A model generated the notes under the pieces. It was not told the DNA's origin and searched no databases. It worked only from the letters and a program-made list of their open reading frames with translations. This document shows positions 37,076-46,669 of a stretch of DNA of 64,000 bases, one piece after another. Within the stretch, counting starts at the first letter, position 1; the number at the start of each line of letters is the position of its first letter. A program made the translations under genes and the position numbers. The stretch comes from Verrucomicrobiota bacterium. Its GTDB lineage: Bacteria; Verrucomicrobiota; Verrucomicrobiia; Limisphaerales; JADLHS01. The DNA lies in the NCBI GenBank assembly GCA_029573725.1, contig JAKQDQ010000058.1:32284-96283 (forward strand). Reading direction: 5' to 3'.

Positions 37076-39109
37076 ATGAAGACTTTTTTTAGCCTGACGG
37101 TGTTCTCGCTTTGTTCAATGGCCATGGCGGCCAACGTGTACATCCGGCAGGGGGCAAGCGGAAGCCGGAATGGAAGCGATTGGGCCAATGCTTATACCAA
37201 CATTCCGCCAACGCTCACGCGCGGTAATACGTACTACATTGCGGACGGCAGTTACGGTGATTACACCGTGAATGCCCCCGCGGACGGGACGAACTTCATC
37301 CATTTCAAGAAAGCCACCCTGAGCGACCATGGCACCGATGCCGGCTGGGATAATGCGTACGGTGATGGGCAGGCCTTTTTCCACACTTGGCGCTTCAATA
37401 TTAACCAGGCCCGCGGGAATGCCGGTTATATGGAGATCAACGGCTACTCGCCGCATGTCACGAATTATTGCGGGTTTAAGTGGAAGGACTTGACGATCCA
37501 GCAACAGGCGTTCATATGGGACTGGGCATCGGGAAACTGGCCTGAGATGCGGTTTCGCTATTGCGAAGTTGCCGGACCAATGACCGGGGGCGATATGCGC
37601 AGCAGTGACAATCCGCCTTGGTCGTACGCGTTTTTAATGCTGCCGTACAACGGTAATGGGTACGACAATTTGAACAATTTTTTGATCTCACATTGCTATT
37701 TGCACGGAGTTTCCACTGTCTGGCAGGATGCGGGCAATACGAACCGCGTGGTGATTGAACATTCGGTGATCTACGACAGCCGCGTCACCGGCGCCGACCA
37801 CCAGAATATTTACTGGGTGGCATCGCATTACGGGACCTTCCGTTACAATCGCGTGTTCAACTGGAATGTCGAGGGTTTGTTCTTTGGTGGCGGCAGTTAC
37901 GGCTGGGAAATTTACGGGAATGTCTTTCATGATGGAGTGGATGTGGCCCGGGCGGTCGAATGGCCTGACGGCCGCAACAATCGCGGGCATAAGATTTTCA
38001 ACAATACGTTTGTCAACCTGCCGCTGGGGGCCGTTTACGTGTACTCCTCCGCACAATTGGCCAACAACGAGATCAGAAACAATCTGCTGGTCAACGCGCC
38101 GATCTATGATAACCGCGTCAGCGGCATCACCCTGGCCAATAATGTGACGACCAACACCGCGGTCTTCGTGGACTATGCCAACCATGATTTCCGGCTGAAA
38201 GTTCCCATCCCCGGCGCAGTTCTTCCGGGGCCGCAGTTCGCAATGGATGGGGACGGGAAGGCGCGGGGTCAAGACGGTGTGTGGGACGTCGGGGCTTACG
38301 AGTATAGCCGTCTCGGAGGAACGAATCCGGCAATTCGGGTGCAACCCATGGTGCTCGATTTTGGGTCGGCAACCCTGGGCACCTATGTGACGAACTCCTT
38401 CACCATACAAAATGATGGGAGCGGCCTGCTCGTTGGCACCGCGCGGATTTCCGACGGATCGACCAATAGTTTCCAGTTCATTTCGGACGGGAATTACAGT
38501 TTGGGACCCAATCAAAGCCAGATCATCAGGGTAAGGTACACCCCCTCAGGTGCAAGCGAGGACAATGGCACCATTGAGTGCTCAGGAGGGGGGGGGGCGC
38601 AGATCAGAATGCGCGGGGCTTTGCAGGCGGTTCTTCCGGGATTGTCGTTTCCCGCCAATGCCGGAATGATTACGTCCCCGTTCGTTGATGACGGAACGTC
38701 CATCTCGCAGCCCAACGAGGCGCAAGGAGTTTTCGATGGTGGGCAAGCGACCTACCTGTTCGAGATCTCCCTGGCCGGCGAATATTTGATTTCCGCTTCG
38801 GTCAATGCTCCCAGCACTTCGGCAAATTCGTTTTACGTGAATGTGGACGATCAACCGATTGATCCTGAGATGATCTGGGATATCCCACCTACGCAGGGAT
38901 TTGAGGAACGGCAGGTTTCCTGGCGGGGTGGCGGTACTGATTTGGACAATCAGTATGCTCCAAAGGTCTTTTCGTTGACCGCTGGCACGCATCAACTGGT
39001 CATCCGCGGCCGTGAAGCGGGCGCCCGGCTCGCACACCTTACCGTGTTGCCCTACGTCAGTCGGCCGGCCAGTCCGCAGCGGTTGCGTCTGGTGGAAAAT
39101 TTTCCTTAA
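37076..39109 (+). CDS. secreted beta-helix protein, paralogue of the preceding gene
   Basis: A 677-residue exported protein with a short signal peptide (MKTFFSLTVFSLCSMAMA). The beta-helix region covers about 20-415 and starts NVYIRQGASGSRNGSDW. Next is a choice-of-anchor-D/ASPM-Hydin-like domain (about 420-515; LDFGSATLGTYVTNSFTIQN). The C-terminal domain (about 520-665) has FYVNVDDQPIDPEMIWDI and VIRGREAG and matches the end of the upstream protein. The gene contains a run of ten G bases at 38588-38597 in the linker before the last domain. It lies 58 bp after the preceding gene. A surface-polysaccharide-interacting role is inferred. Confidence 0.8.
   Translation: MKTFFSLTVFSLCSMAMAANVYIRQGASGSRNGSDWANAYTNIPPTLTRGNTYYIADGSYGDYTVNAPADGTNFIHFKKATLSDHGTDAGWDNAYGDGQAFFHTWRFNINQARGNAGYMEINGYSPHVTNYCGFKWKDLTIQQQAFIWDWASGNWPEMRFRYCEVAGPMTGGDMRSSDNPPWSYAFLMLPYNGNGYDNLNNFLISHCYLHGVSTVWQDAGNTNRVVIEHSVIYDSRVTGADHQNIYWVASHYGTFRYNRVFNWNVEGLFFGGGSYGWEIYGNVFHDGVDVARAVEWPDGRNNRGHKIFNNTFVNLPLGAVYVYSSAQLANNEIRNNLLVNAPIYDNRVSGITLANNVTTNTAVFVDYANHDFRLKVPIPGAVLPGPQFAMDGDGKARGQDGVWDVGAYEYSRLGGTNPAIRVQPMVLDFGSATLGTYVTNSFTIQNDGSGLLVGTARISDGSTNSFQFISDGNYSLGPNQSQIIRVRYTPSGASEDNGTIECSGGGGAQIRMRGALQAVLPGLSFPANAGMITSPFVDDGTSISQPNEAQGVFDGGQATYLFEISLAGEYLISASVNAPSTSANSFYVNVDDQPIDPEMIWDIPPTQGFEERQVSWRGGGTDLDNQYAPKVFSLTAGTHQLVIRGREAGARLAHLTVLPYVSRPASPQRLRLVENFP
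38588..38597 (+). repeat. G10 homopolymer inside a coding region
   Basis: Ten consecutive G bases encode part of a Gly stretch just upstream of the last domain of the beta-helix protein. A change of one base would truncate the protein before that domain. Confidence 0.9.
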
Positions 39110-39245
39110 CGCACGGGCGCGTTTCCTGTCATAGTTGAGCATCATGGCCAGGCGTGCGGCGAGGGAAGTGCGGGCGCGCGCAGCGCAGCCCCGGCCGGGG
39201 GAGGTCTTCCGGTAAACGGTGGCGCGGTTGGCTTAAGCATTTGCT

Positions 39246-40415
39246 ATGTCTATTGCACCGGGGGTGATAATTCTAGGCGCTGAGTATCAGGCCTTGGGAT
39301 TGCTGCGGCGGCTTGCGGGGGAGCAAATTCCTTGTGTTTTGATCGACCAGGACAAGTGGGGCGCCGCCCGTTTTTCGCGTTACCGCAGCCCCTTTCATCA
39401 ATCTCCACGGTATGATTCGGATGAGTTCTGGCCCTGGCTCGTGAATTTGGCGGAACGGCAAAATTTCCGCGGGTGGGTGTTGGTGCCGACGGACGATGAA
39501 CAGGTGCGCCAAATCGCGCGGCATTTTGATGCGGCCACAGCGATGTTCCGCTGTGGCGGAATGGCATGGGACGAATATTCCGTGTTGTATGACAAGCGCT
39601 TGAATTACCAATGGTGTCTGCGCCATGGGATTACCACCCCCAAATCCTATATTCCCCATTCCCGCGAGGACGTCACGGGCATGGAACTGACTTTTCCCTG
39701 GATCATCAAACCGGCGTTTAAACGGAATTTTAGCAAGCACTCCAAGGCCAAGGCGATCCGCATAAACTCGCATGAGGAATTGAAAGCTAATCTTAACGGG
39801 GACCTGGCGGCGGTGCCCGTGGAAGATTTGCTTTATCAGGAGATTATCCCTGGAGATGGTCGTAACCAATGGTCCTACGCCGGCCTCTTTGTAGAAGGCG
39901 AGGCGATCGCTGCATTCACGGCGTGCCGACGGCGGCAGCACCCGCCGGATTTTGGCCGTGCCAGCACGTATGTGATGGCCGAACCCAACGACAAAATCGA
40001 ACAGGAAAGCCGCCGGATAATGAAACTGCTGCGTTATACCGGGCTGGCGGAAGTGGAGTGGAAACAGGATCCGCGCGACGGGCAGTACAAGTTTCTTGAA
40101 GTTAATGCCCGAAGTTGGGGCTGGCATTCGCTGGCCTCTCATGTGGTGGGCAACCTGCCGAAAATGTTTTACGATCACTTGCTCGGCAAGCAATTGGTCC
40201 CGGTGCAGGCGCAATATGGATGGCGTTGGGTCAAGCATGTTACCGACCTTCCCGTGGCGCTGCATTTGTGGCGGAGAAACGAGCTTGGGCTCAAAGCATA
40301 CCTGCAAAGTTTGCGTGGTCAGGTGACTTGTTGTGAGTGGGAGAGGGGCGACCCTCTGCCGTTTTTCTTACAATTTCTGTTGGTCCCCTATCTAATGATC
40401 AAGCGCGGTTACTGA
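39246..40415 (+). CDS. ATP-grasp carboxylate-amine ligase
   Basis: A 389-residue ATP-grasp enzyme. The N-terminal Rossmann-like part (VIILGAEYQALGLLRRL) is typical of carboxylate-amine ligases of this group. The ATP-grasp core includes FPWIIKPAFKR (ATP-binding Lys), the acidic strand GLAEVEWKQD and the metal-binding EVNARSWGW. Such enzymes form an acyl phosphate and join it to an amine. The acceptor and donor are unknown. It lies 5 bp before a phosphatidylserine-decarboxylase family gene, so the two probably act together. The C-terminus after about residue 330 is basic and hydrophobic, suggesting membrane association. Confidence 0.82.
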   Translation: MSIAPGVIILGAEYQALGLLRRLAGEQIPCVLIDQDKWGAARFSRYRSPFHQSPRYDSDEFWPWLVNLAERQNFRGWVLVPTDDEQVRQIARHFDAATAMFRCGGMAWDEYSVLYDKRLNYQWCLRHGITTPKSYIPHSREDVTGMELTFPWIIKPAFKRNFSKHSKAKAIRINSHEELKANLNGDLAAVPVEDLLYQEIIPGDGRNQWSYAGLFVEGEAIAAFTACRRRQHPPDFGRASTYVMAEPNDKIEQESRRIMKLLRYTGLAEVEWKQDPRDGQYKFLEVNARSWGWHSLASHVVGNLPKMFYDHLLGKQLVPVQAQYGWRWVKHVTDLPVALHLWRRNELGLKAYLQSLRGQVTCCEWERGDPLPFFLQFLLVPYLMIKRGY

Positions 40416-40420
40416 GTTAT

Positions 40421-41227
40421 ATGAATGACTGGGTCGTTATCGGCACTGGAATTGGCTTGGGCGTGGTGTTGTTGGGCGCTGCCTCGATAAAATGGTGTAT
40501 TCAGCCGCGGTTTACCGTGCTGATATTGGCGTTGGGAGCATTGGTTGGCCTGCTCGGCGGGATGCTGGCCGGCCGCAGCGCCTGGCCGCAATTCGTAGTT
40601 TTTCTGGTGGTGATGGCATTGCAATTCGCCTTCTACGTGGGATTTATTGCGTGGCGGTTTTATCGTGATCCCGAGCGGATGCCGCCGGCGGATTCATCAG
40701 CCATCGTTTCGCCTGCAGATGGGAAGATCATCTATATCCGGAAACTGCCGCCGCACAGCGTGCTGCGGTGCGACAAGAAAGGCGCCCAACTGTTTCTTGA
40801 TGAGCTCAAAGCGTCACCCCTGGTCGCCCAGGAGCTATGGCAGGTGGGGATTTCGATGGTGTTCACCGATGTTCACATCAACCGGTCGCCCATCGCCGGC
40901 AAGGTGATCCTGGCCCAGCATCGGCCCGGCAAGTTCTGGTCGCTGCGGATCCCCGAAGCCATTAACGTCAATGAGCGACAGACCATGCTGTTTGATAATG
41001 GCACCTTTCAGATCGCCCTCGTCCAAATTGCCTCCCGCCTTGTCCGGCGCATTGAGGCCTATGTCCGGGAGGGGCAACAAATTGAAATGGCGCAACGCAT
41101 CGGAATGATCAAATTCGGCTCTCAAGTGGATCTGTTTCTGCCGGTCGGTGCCGTGTCGGACCTCGCCGTCAAGGAGGGGGACGAACTTACGGCCGGGGAA
41201 ACGATTGTAGCTCGGGCGAAGCGCTAG
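40421..41227 (+). CDS. psd: phosphatidylserine decarboxylase family enzyme
   Basis: A 268-residue pyruvoyl-dependent decarboxylase. Two to three N-terminal hydrophobic segments (about 4-77) precede the conserved FYRDPER and SPADGKI, then FTDVHINRSPIAG. The self-cleavage site is GS at residues 233-234 in IKFGSQVDLF, where Ser234 becomes the pyruvoyl group. The short length and FGS context match the archaetidylserine-decarboxylase-like (Psd-A) type. Normally it makes phosphatidylethanolamine from phosphatidylserine. Its place between an ATP-grasp ligase and a polymerase-like gene raises the possibility of a role in decorating the polymer. The start is ATG 40421; the open frame from 40337 overlaps the previous gene. 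Confidence 0.88.
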   Translation: MNDWVVIGTGIGLGVVLLGAASIKWCIQPRFTVLILALGALVGLLGGMLAGRSAWPQFVVFLVVMALQFAFYVGFIAWRFYRDPERMPPADSSAIVSPADGKIIYIRKLPPHSVLRCDKKGAQLFLDELKASPLVAQELWQVGISMVFTDVHINRSPIAGKVILAQHRPGKFWSLRIPEAINVNERQTMLFDNGTFQIALVQIASRLVRRIEAYVREGQQIEMAQRIGMIKFGSQVDLFLPVGAVSDLAVKEGDELTAGETIVARAKR

Positions 41228-41479
41228 CGCCGCGCACGGGGCCGCTTGCGGGTTTCGCAAACAAAGCCAGTTCCGTTGCGGAAGCAGGCCGTTTTTTCAG
41301 GGCAACCCGGCGATTTGACGCGATGAACGGAAGCCGCCCGACTGGTACAAGGTACAGTAAGGCATTGGGACACGGGGGCACTGGGGCAAAACGAGTGGGG
41401 GTTGGGGCAACCCGCAGCGGATGGATTTGAGGCGGGCAGTTCGATTTGGCTGTATGGGCAGATGGAGTAATGCGGCACC

Positions 41480-42778
41480 GTGAATCCGATGCTTGTTGTC
41501 TTAGCGTCTGTTCTGGCGATCGCGCAGTTCCTGGTGCCCCGGCGGTATGCCTTTGTTCCGCTGCTGATCGGGATTTGTCATTTTCAGAACATTCCAGTCG
41601 TTCAAATTGGAGCGGCTTTTTCGACTTGCAAAATCGTTATTATTGCCGGCTTGTTGCGCGCGGCCCGGGAGCGGAGACTCTCCGCTCTGACGCGACAACC
41701 CATGGATACCGCCTTTTTTGCCTGGGCGGCCTGGATGTTGATCAGCGGCATGTTCCACCGTCCTCCGGATCACAATCCCATTACCATACGCCTGTCGGTA
41801 ATTTTCGATTTTCTCGGTGGTTACTTGTATGCGCGTTGTTTTGTTGGCAGTCGCGAAGATTTTCTACGGATGCTAAGAGTGCTTGGCCTGATTTTGATTC
41901 CGCTGGCCTTGGAAGCGTTGGCCGAGACCCGGGTGCTGAAGAATTATTACGATCTTCTATATGGCGGCAGCGGCGAGATTACCATTCGCGGAGCCAGGGT
42001 TCGAGCCAGCGGTCCGTTCGAACACCCGATTTTATTGGGCACGTTTGCGGCGAGCGTCATGGTGATGCTGTTGCCTTTGTGGTGGCGCGATCGGAAAGCC
42101 TTCTGGATGGGCGAGCTGGCTGGAGCGGCAACGGTGTTTTCATCCGCATCAAGCGGCCCGATCCTCACCTTCATGTCGGGAGTATTCGGAGTGGCAATCT
42201 GGCGCTGGCGCAGGAGCGTGGGACGCATCCGGGCCGCTATTATTGGCCTGGTCGTGTTGCTGCATTTAATGATGCAGGCGCCGGTGTGGTACCTGATGGC
42301 GAGGATAGACTTGGCCGGTGGCAGTACGGGCTGGCATCGCGCGGAATTGATCACGGCGGCACTCAATCATCTAAATGAGTGGTGGTTGATCGGCTCGGAC
42401 TACACCCGCCATTGGATTGCCTACGGGGTCTATTGGAGTCCGTATCACATTGATGTCACCAACGAGTACATTTTAATGGGAATAACAGGCGGCTTGCCGC
42501 TGGTGCTGTGTTTTGTCTTCATTCTTGCCAGAGCCTTCCAGGTGTTGGGAAAAGGGTTGCGGCGGTTGCGAAAGCAGCGTCATCCGGACGAATTTGTTTT
42601 GTGGTGTGTGGGGGCGGTGCTGTTTGCGCATTGCTTCACTTTTCTGTCCATTACCTACTTCGATCAAAACGGCGTAGCGTTCGCCGTGCTGCTCGGTTGC
42701 ATTCCCGGGCTGGCATTGGCGACTTCGGCGCGCGCTGCAAGCGCGAAGCCGTTGAGCAGTCCGGAAGCGGGGGCGTAA
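41480..42778 (+). CDS. O-antigen ligase/polymerase-like membrane protein
   Basis: A 432-residue polytopic membrane protein with about ten hydrophobic segments and a large loop near residues 280-330 (WHRAELITAALNHLNEWWLIGSDY), the layout of Wzy polymerases and WaaL-type ligases. The motif RASGPFEHPILLGTFAA is typical of the O-antigen ligase domain family. It starts at a GTG (41480) with GGAG 12 bases upstream; ATG 41489 is an alternative. A long out-of-frame open frame at 41446-42378 is a shadow. It would polymerise the lipid-linked repeat units or transfer the finished chain. Sequence cannot separate the two. Confidence 0.8.
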   Translation: MNPMLVVLASVLAIAQFLVPRRYAFVPLLIGICHFQNIPVVQIGAAFSTCKIVIIAGLLRAARERRLSALTRQPMDTAFFAWAAWMLISGMFHRPPDHNPITIRLSVIFDFLGGYLYARCFVGSREDFLRMLRVLGLILIPLALEALAETRVLKNYYDLLYGGSGEITIRGARVRASGPFEHPILLGTFAASVMVMLLPLWWRDRKAFWMGELAGAATVFSSASSGPILTFMSGVFGVAIWRWRRSVGRIRAAIIGLVVLLHLMMQAPVWYLMARIDLAGGSTGWHRAELITAALNHLNEWWLIGSDYTRHWIAYGVYWSPYHIDVTNEYILMGITGGLPLVLCFVFILARAFQVLGKGLRRLRKQRHPDEFVLWCVGAVLFAHCFTFLSITYFDQNGVAFAVLLGCIPGLALATSARAASAKPLSSPEAGA

Positions 42779-42949
42779 AATGAATGGACCCGGAGCACGC
42801 CCACGTGCTCGGCCATCTGACGACCGGAAAGTTCCGGTCAGCGGTTCCGCTCGGTGCGAGTCAACGGGGACGGGTGGGGCAATGACGATGCTGGAGACGG
42901 CCGGTTTCGCGCCGTCGAAAACGCAACAGTGGAACCGGGAGTCTTAACT

Positions 42950-43846
42950 ATGGAGGTGAAATTACAGAACCAGGCCTACGTTCTCATTAGTGCTTCGCGG
43001 AATGAGGGCGATTATGTGGAAGCGTTGGTCGATTGTATTGCCGCACAAACCATCAAACCGGTTTGCTGGGTGATTGTTGATGATGGTTCAACTGACGACA
43101 CCTACGCGAAAAGTCTGGCGCGTGCCCAACATCTCCCGTTCTTGCAGGTGGCCAAAATGCCCGGAGGCCGGCCGCGCAGTTTTGCCTCGCAGGTGTACGC
43201 GGCGCAGCATGGAGCGGAGTTGGTGAAGGATCTGGCCTACGACTTTATTGGATTTTTGGACGCGGATATCCGCGTGCAACCGGATTACTACGAGCAGTTG
43301 ATGAAGCGGTTTGCCGCCAACCCGAAGCTGGGATTAATCGGCGGTTCAGTGATTGATGTGTACGCGGGCCGGAAGGAGGACGTTCGCAAAGGCAGCGAAG
43401 ATTTTCACGTCGCTGGCGGTGTGCAGTTTTTTCGCCGCCTGGCGTTTGAAAAAATTGGTGGTTATATCCCGGTTCCCGGAGGAGGCCAGGACACGGTGGC
43501 GGACATCATGGTCTTGATGCACGGTTGGGAGGTGCGTGCCTTTCGTGATTTGCCCGCGCTGCATCTGCGTCCGGAGGGGGTGAATTCAGGCAACGTGTAT
43601 CGTCGCGGGCTTAATTGGGGACAGCGGTTTTATCTTCTCGGATACCACCCATTATATTTTCTGGCCCAGAGCGCCCGGCGCATCTTCCACCGCCCACCGA
43701 TTCTGGGGAGTATTTGCCAGTTATGGGGCTATCTGCTCGCCACCTGGCGCGGGTCGCCTCGCCCGGTGACAGATGAATTTGTGCGGTTTCTGCGCAAACT
43801 CCAGATGAAACGCCTGCGTAGTCGGTTGCTCGGTAATTCTTCCTAG
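42950..43846 (+). CDS. GT2 family glycosyltransferase
   Basis: A 298-residue GT-A glycosyltransferase. It opens YVLISASRNEGDYVEALV, has the nucleotide-binding VDDGSTDD, and the DxD motif is in GFLDADIRVQPDYYEQL. GGGQDTVADI is likely the acceptor-side acidic motif. A basic C-terminus follows the catalytic part. The ATG at 42950 is preceded by a weak GGAACCGGGAG region. It stands 171 bp after the polymerase-like gene. The donor sugar is unknown. Confidence 0.87.
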   Translation: MEVKLQNQAYVLISASRNEGDYVEALVDCIAAQTIKPVCWVIVDDGSTDDTYAKSLARAQHLPFLQVAKMPGGRPRSFASQVYAAQHGAELVKDLAYDFIGFLDADIRVQPDYYEQLMKRFAANPKLGLIGGSVIDVYAGRKEDVRKGSEDFHVAGGVQFFRRLAFEKIGGYIPVPGGGQDTVADIMVLMHGWEVRAFRDLPALHLRPEGVNSGNVYRRGLNWGQRFYLLGYHPLYFLAQSARRIFHRPPILGSICQLWGYLLATWRGSPRPVTDEFVRFLRKLQMKRLRSRLLGNSS

Positions 43847-44037
43847 CCGCCGGCCGGGGGCGTCGTCGCCGGGTCAGTGCCTTTCGACAGCAAAACGAAA
43901 CCCGTGGTGTCGGTTGATAACCAGGATCCAGGCGACAGCCGGGCCCGGCGGGACTGGGAGCGGGTCAAAGCCGGGGATCATCTGGCGACGGCTGATCCCG
44001 CGCCAGGGACGACCCGCGCAATCGGAAATCCATCATC

Positions 44038-45549
44038 GTGTCATTGTTCAAAAGCATAAGTTGGTTCCTGGCGGCGGTGCTCCTGGCCAAAATTGTTGGC
44101 ATGGCGCAATCATTTGTGATTGCCAAGGCGATGTCGCCCGAGAGTTTTGGGGTTTGGGTGACGCTGTTGTTAATTGTCTCCTACAGCCCCATTGTGGCAC
44201 TGGGGGCCGTGGAGACACTCGTAAAAGAGGTTCCCTATTATTTGGGCCGCAAGGATTTCGTCAGCGTCAAGCGGGTTGAACGCAGTGTCCTCGGATGTAT
44301 CGTTTTGGCAGCTGCGGTGATTCTTGTTCTGGGAGGAATCGCGGCCTGGTTGCCGGCGGAGGTGTTGAGTTTCGATCCCCGTCTCCTGTGGCCGTTCGTC
44401 TGGGCGGTCGTTACGAGTTGTTTTACCGGCTATTTCTACTGGCGGCTGACGGCGTATGAATGCTTCGGCAGTGTCGCCGCGGTGGACACCTGTCGTTCCA
44501 TTTTTTCGATGCTCTTTGTTGGCGGCATGGCGTGGGTATGGGGTTTGTGGGGGGCCGTACTGGGGTACCTGGTTCAGGAGTTGATTACGTTTTTGATTGC
44601 CGCAGGGATAAGCGTGCGGAAACAAGGTGCGGTGGGAGTTTCGTTTGAGCGCGGACTGTTGATACATGCGGTCAAAGTCGGATTTCCCATCACATTGTTG
44701 TGGTGGGTGTTGACCCTGCAGGCCGGGGTGGATCGGGTGGTGCTGGGAGGCATGGTCGGCCCCGCGGCGGTGGGACTGTATGGAGTCGGCATCTCCTTGA
44801 CTGGCGCCCTGGCACTGGTACCGATGGTGGTGGGGCGGGTGTTGTACCCGCGGGTGAATCGGGAACACGGCAAGGGAGGCATCGGTGAATCACTCAAATC
44901 GGTAGTCATTGCTCCGACGCTCGCGCTGGGGGCGCTCCTGATCAATTTGCAACTTTTCATCCTTGCCTGCCTGCCGATTCTCTTTGAGTGGATCCTGCCC
45001 AAGTATCACGAGGGGCTGGCTGCCGCACAATTGCTCATCATCGGCTCGTATTTTGTCTGTCTTCTCCGCAATGGCGCCAATTATCTGATTGCGACCCACA
45101 ACGAACGCCGGTTTTTGAAGTTTCTCCTGCTTGCCTTGGCCTTCAACGTGGTTGTGGATGTTGCCTTTGTGCAGTGGGGCTGGGGGATCGAAGGCATTGC
45201 GATTGGCACCTCGCTCGCCGGTTTGCTCCTCACCACGCTTGTTTGGCGGGCGGTCTTTGCCGGCTTCGGTTTTTCTGCGACTGCCGGACGAAAGCGACTC
45301 ATGACGCTCTATGCCCCCATACTCATTTTGATGGGAACCCTGGGCGCGCTGCGGTTGCTATATGCCTCCTTTTTTCACACCTTTGGAGTCGGCTCCATCG
45401 TGGCGTATTTTGTTCTGCTGGCGCTAATCAATGCCGGGTTGTGGTGTCTTCCCACTTATCGGTCGGAGATGCAACGCTGGCGGGAAAGAGCGAGATGGGG
45501 AATGGCCGCGTTGGGGATCGCACCGCGAGCCGCGGACCCGGCCTCCTGA
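44038..45549 (+). CDS. Wzx-type polysaccharide flippase
   Basis: A 503-residue polytopic membrane protein of the MATE/Wzx superfamily with about 12-14 hydrophobic segments. The N-terminus KSISWFLAAVLLAKIVGMAQ followed by AKAMSPESFGVW is the usual first-helix pattern of lipid-linked oligosaccharide flippases. It moves undecaprenyl-linked repeat units across the inner membrane. It starts at the GTG at 44038, which keeps TM1 intact; the next in-frame Met would cut it. A second flippase gene lies at 62019. Confidence 0.87.
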   Translation: MSLFKSISWFLAAVLLAKIVGMAQSFVIAKAMSPESFGVWVTLLLIVSYSPIVALGAVETLVKEVPYYLGRKDFVSVKRVERSVLGCIVLAAAVILVLGGIAAWLPAEVLSFDPRLLWPFVWAVVTSCFTGYFYWRLTAYECFGSVAAVDTCRSIFSMLFVGGMAWVWGLWGAVLGYLVQELITFLIAAGISVRKQGAVGVSFERGLLIHAVKVGFPITLLWWVLTLQAGVDRVVLGGMVGPAAVGLYGVGISLTGALALVPMVVGRVLYPRVNREHGKGGIGESLKSVVIAPTLALGALLINLQLFILACLPILFEWILPKYHEGLAAAQLLIIGSYFVCLLRNGANYLIATHNERRFLKFLLLALAFNVVVDVAFVQWGWGIEGIAIGTSLAGLLLTTLVWRAVFAGFGFSATAGRKRLMTLYAPILILMGTLGALRLLYASFFHTFGVGSIVAYFVLLALINAGLWCLPTYRSEMQRWRERARWGMAALGIAPRAADPAS

Positions 45550-45759
45550 CAGTGCCCGGTTTACCCAAGCGTGGGTTGTCGGAGGCACGATTTGCCCCGA
45601 TAGGGCATGGTTCGGTACATCCAAAATCCTCAGGGGCAGCTTGTTGTCGCTGCCCAACATTTCCGTGGACATCGCGGTCAGGTTGGAATAAACAATCCGA
45701 ACAAGGCCACGATTGTCGAATCGCACAGACACTCGAGGTGGTGCGATTAAGCTTGTAAG

Positions 45760-46413
45760 ATGATTATGCCGAATTCGTTCTTCTTGAGCCTCTACCGGAT
45801 TGAGAGTCGCATCCTAAGGAACTGGATTCGCTACGTGGTCGGCAAACTGGAGGGGGGCGAGTATTTTTCCCTCACGTTGCGGGAAATTTTCAAACGATTT
45901 TATGACGTCGAAATCGGCCTCTACACCCACGGCGGTTGTTTCGACATGTACGCAGTAGATCGGGGAACAAAAATTGGCAGGTACTGCTCCTTTGCCCGGC
46001 CGACCCGCATATTGAATCTGAATCATCCGATGGATTTCAAATCCACCCACGCATTTTTCTTCAACCCGATCCTGGGACAATGCACCAAGGATCTCACCGC
46101 ATTCAATCCACTTACGGTTGGCAGCGATGTTTGGATGGGGGCTCAGGCCATGATTTTGCCACACGTTAGTAACATTGGTACCGGGGCGGTGATCGGTGCG
46201 GGAGCCGTCGTTCATCATGATGTGCCTCCCTACGCGGTCGTCGTGGGCAGCCCAGCCCGCGTGGTCCGCTATCGTTTTTCGCCGGCAGTCATTGAAGAAC
46301 TTCTGGCTTCGCGTTGGTGGGAAAACCCCCTTGCGCAACTGGACATCAACGAATTTTCGCGACCTTACATGAACAACACTCCAGCTCAAGGTACGGAGGG
46401 AACTCGTCCTTGA
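45760..46413 (+). CDS. CatB-like O-acetyltransferase
   Basis: A 217-residue left-handed beta-helix acyltransferase. The hexapeptide region includes RGTKIGRYCSFARPTRIL, the catalytic-His region LNLNHPMDFKSTHAFFF, then GSDVWMGAQAMILPHV and IGAGAVVHHDVPPYAVVVGSPARVV. This is the usual form of acetyltransferases acting on surface sugars. The ATG at 45760 is followed by another at 45766. It sits 210 bp after the flippase gene and before two SGNH-like secreted proteins, so acetylation and deacetylation of the same polymer is an attractive but unproven idea. Confidence 0.85.
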   Translation: MIMPNSFFLSLYRIESRILRNWIRYVVGKLEGGEYFSLTLREIFKRFYDVEIGLYTHGGCFDMYAVDRGTKIGRYCSFARPTRILNLNHPMDFKSTHAFFFNPILGQCTKDLTAFNPLTVGSDVWMGAQAMILPHVSNIGTGAVIGAGAVVHHDVPPYAVVVGSPARVVRYRFSPAVIEELLASRWWENPLAQLDINEFSRPYMNNTPAQGTEGTRP

Positions 46414-46669
46414 TGGGTTTTCCTTATGACTGTTTATGACCAGCACTGACAGACGCGAGCCGCCGACGCGCCCCCGGACCGGGTTGCAGACCAAATATTT
46501 TCCGGAATGGCTTCGAGGCGGATTGGCTTGGGATTTCCGGGGATCAAAGGCGTGGGTTTCCGGGGCCGGGAAGAAATTTTCCTCGATTTTCTACGCTCGC
46601 TTACTACCGAAACTGTGCTATGCATTGCTGGGCAAAGATCAAATTGCCGGGTTTTTGCGGTTTAAAAAC

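Noticed and set aside
41446..42378. 310-codon open frame overlapping the polymerase-like gene
   Set aside because: It has no membrane pattern or family likeness, while the frame at 41480-42778 encodes a clear polytopic protein.
45424..45732. 102-codon minus-strand open frame between the flippase and acetyltransferase genes
   Set aside because: Only its first half is outside a real gene, no family is recognised, and the rest is the antisense of the flippase.
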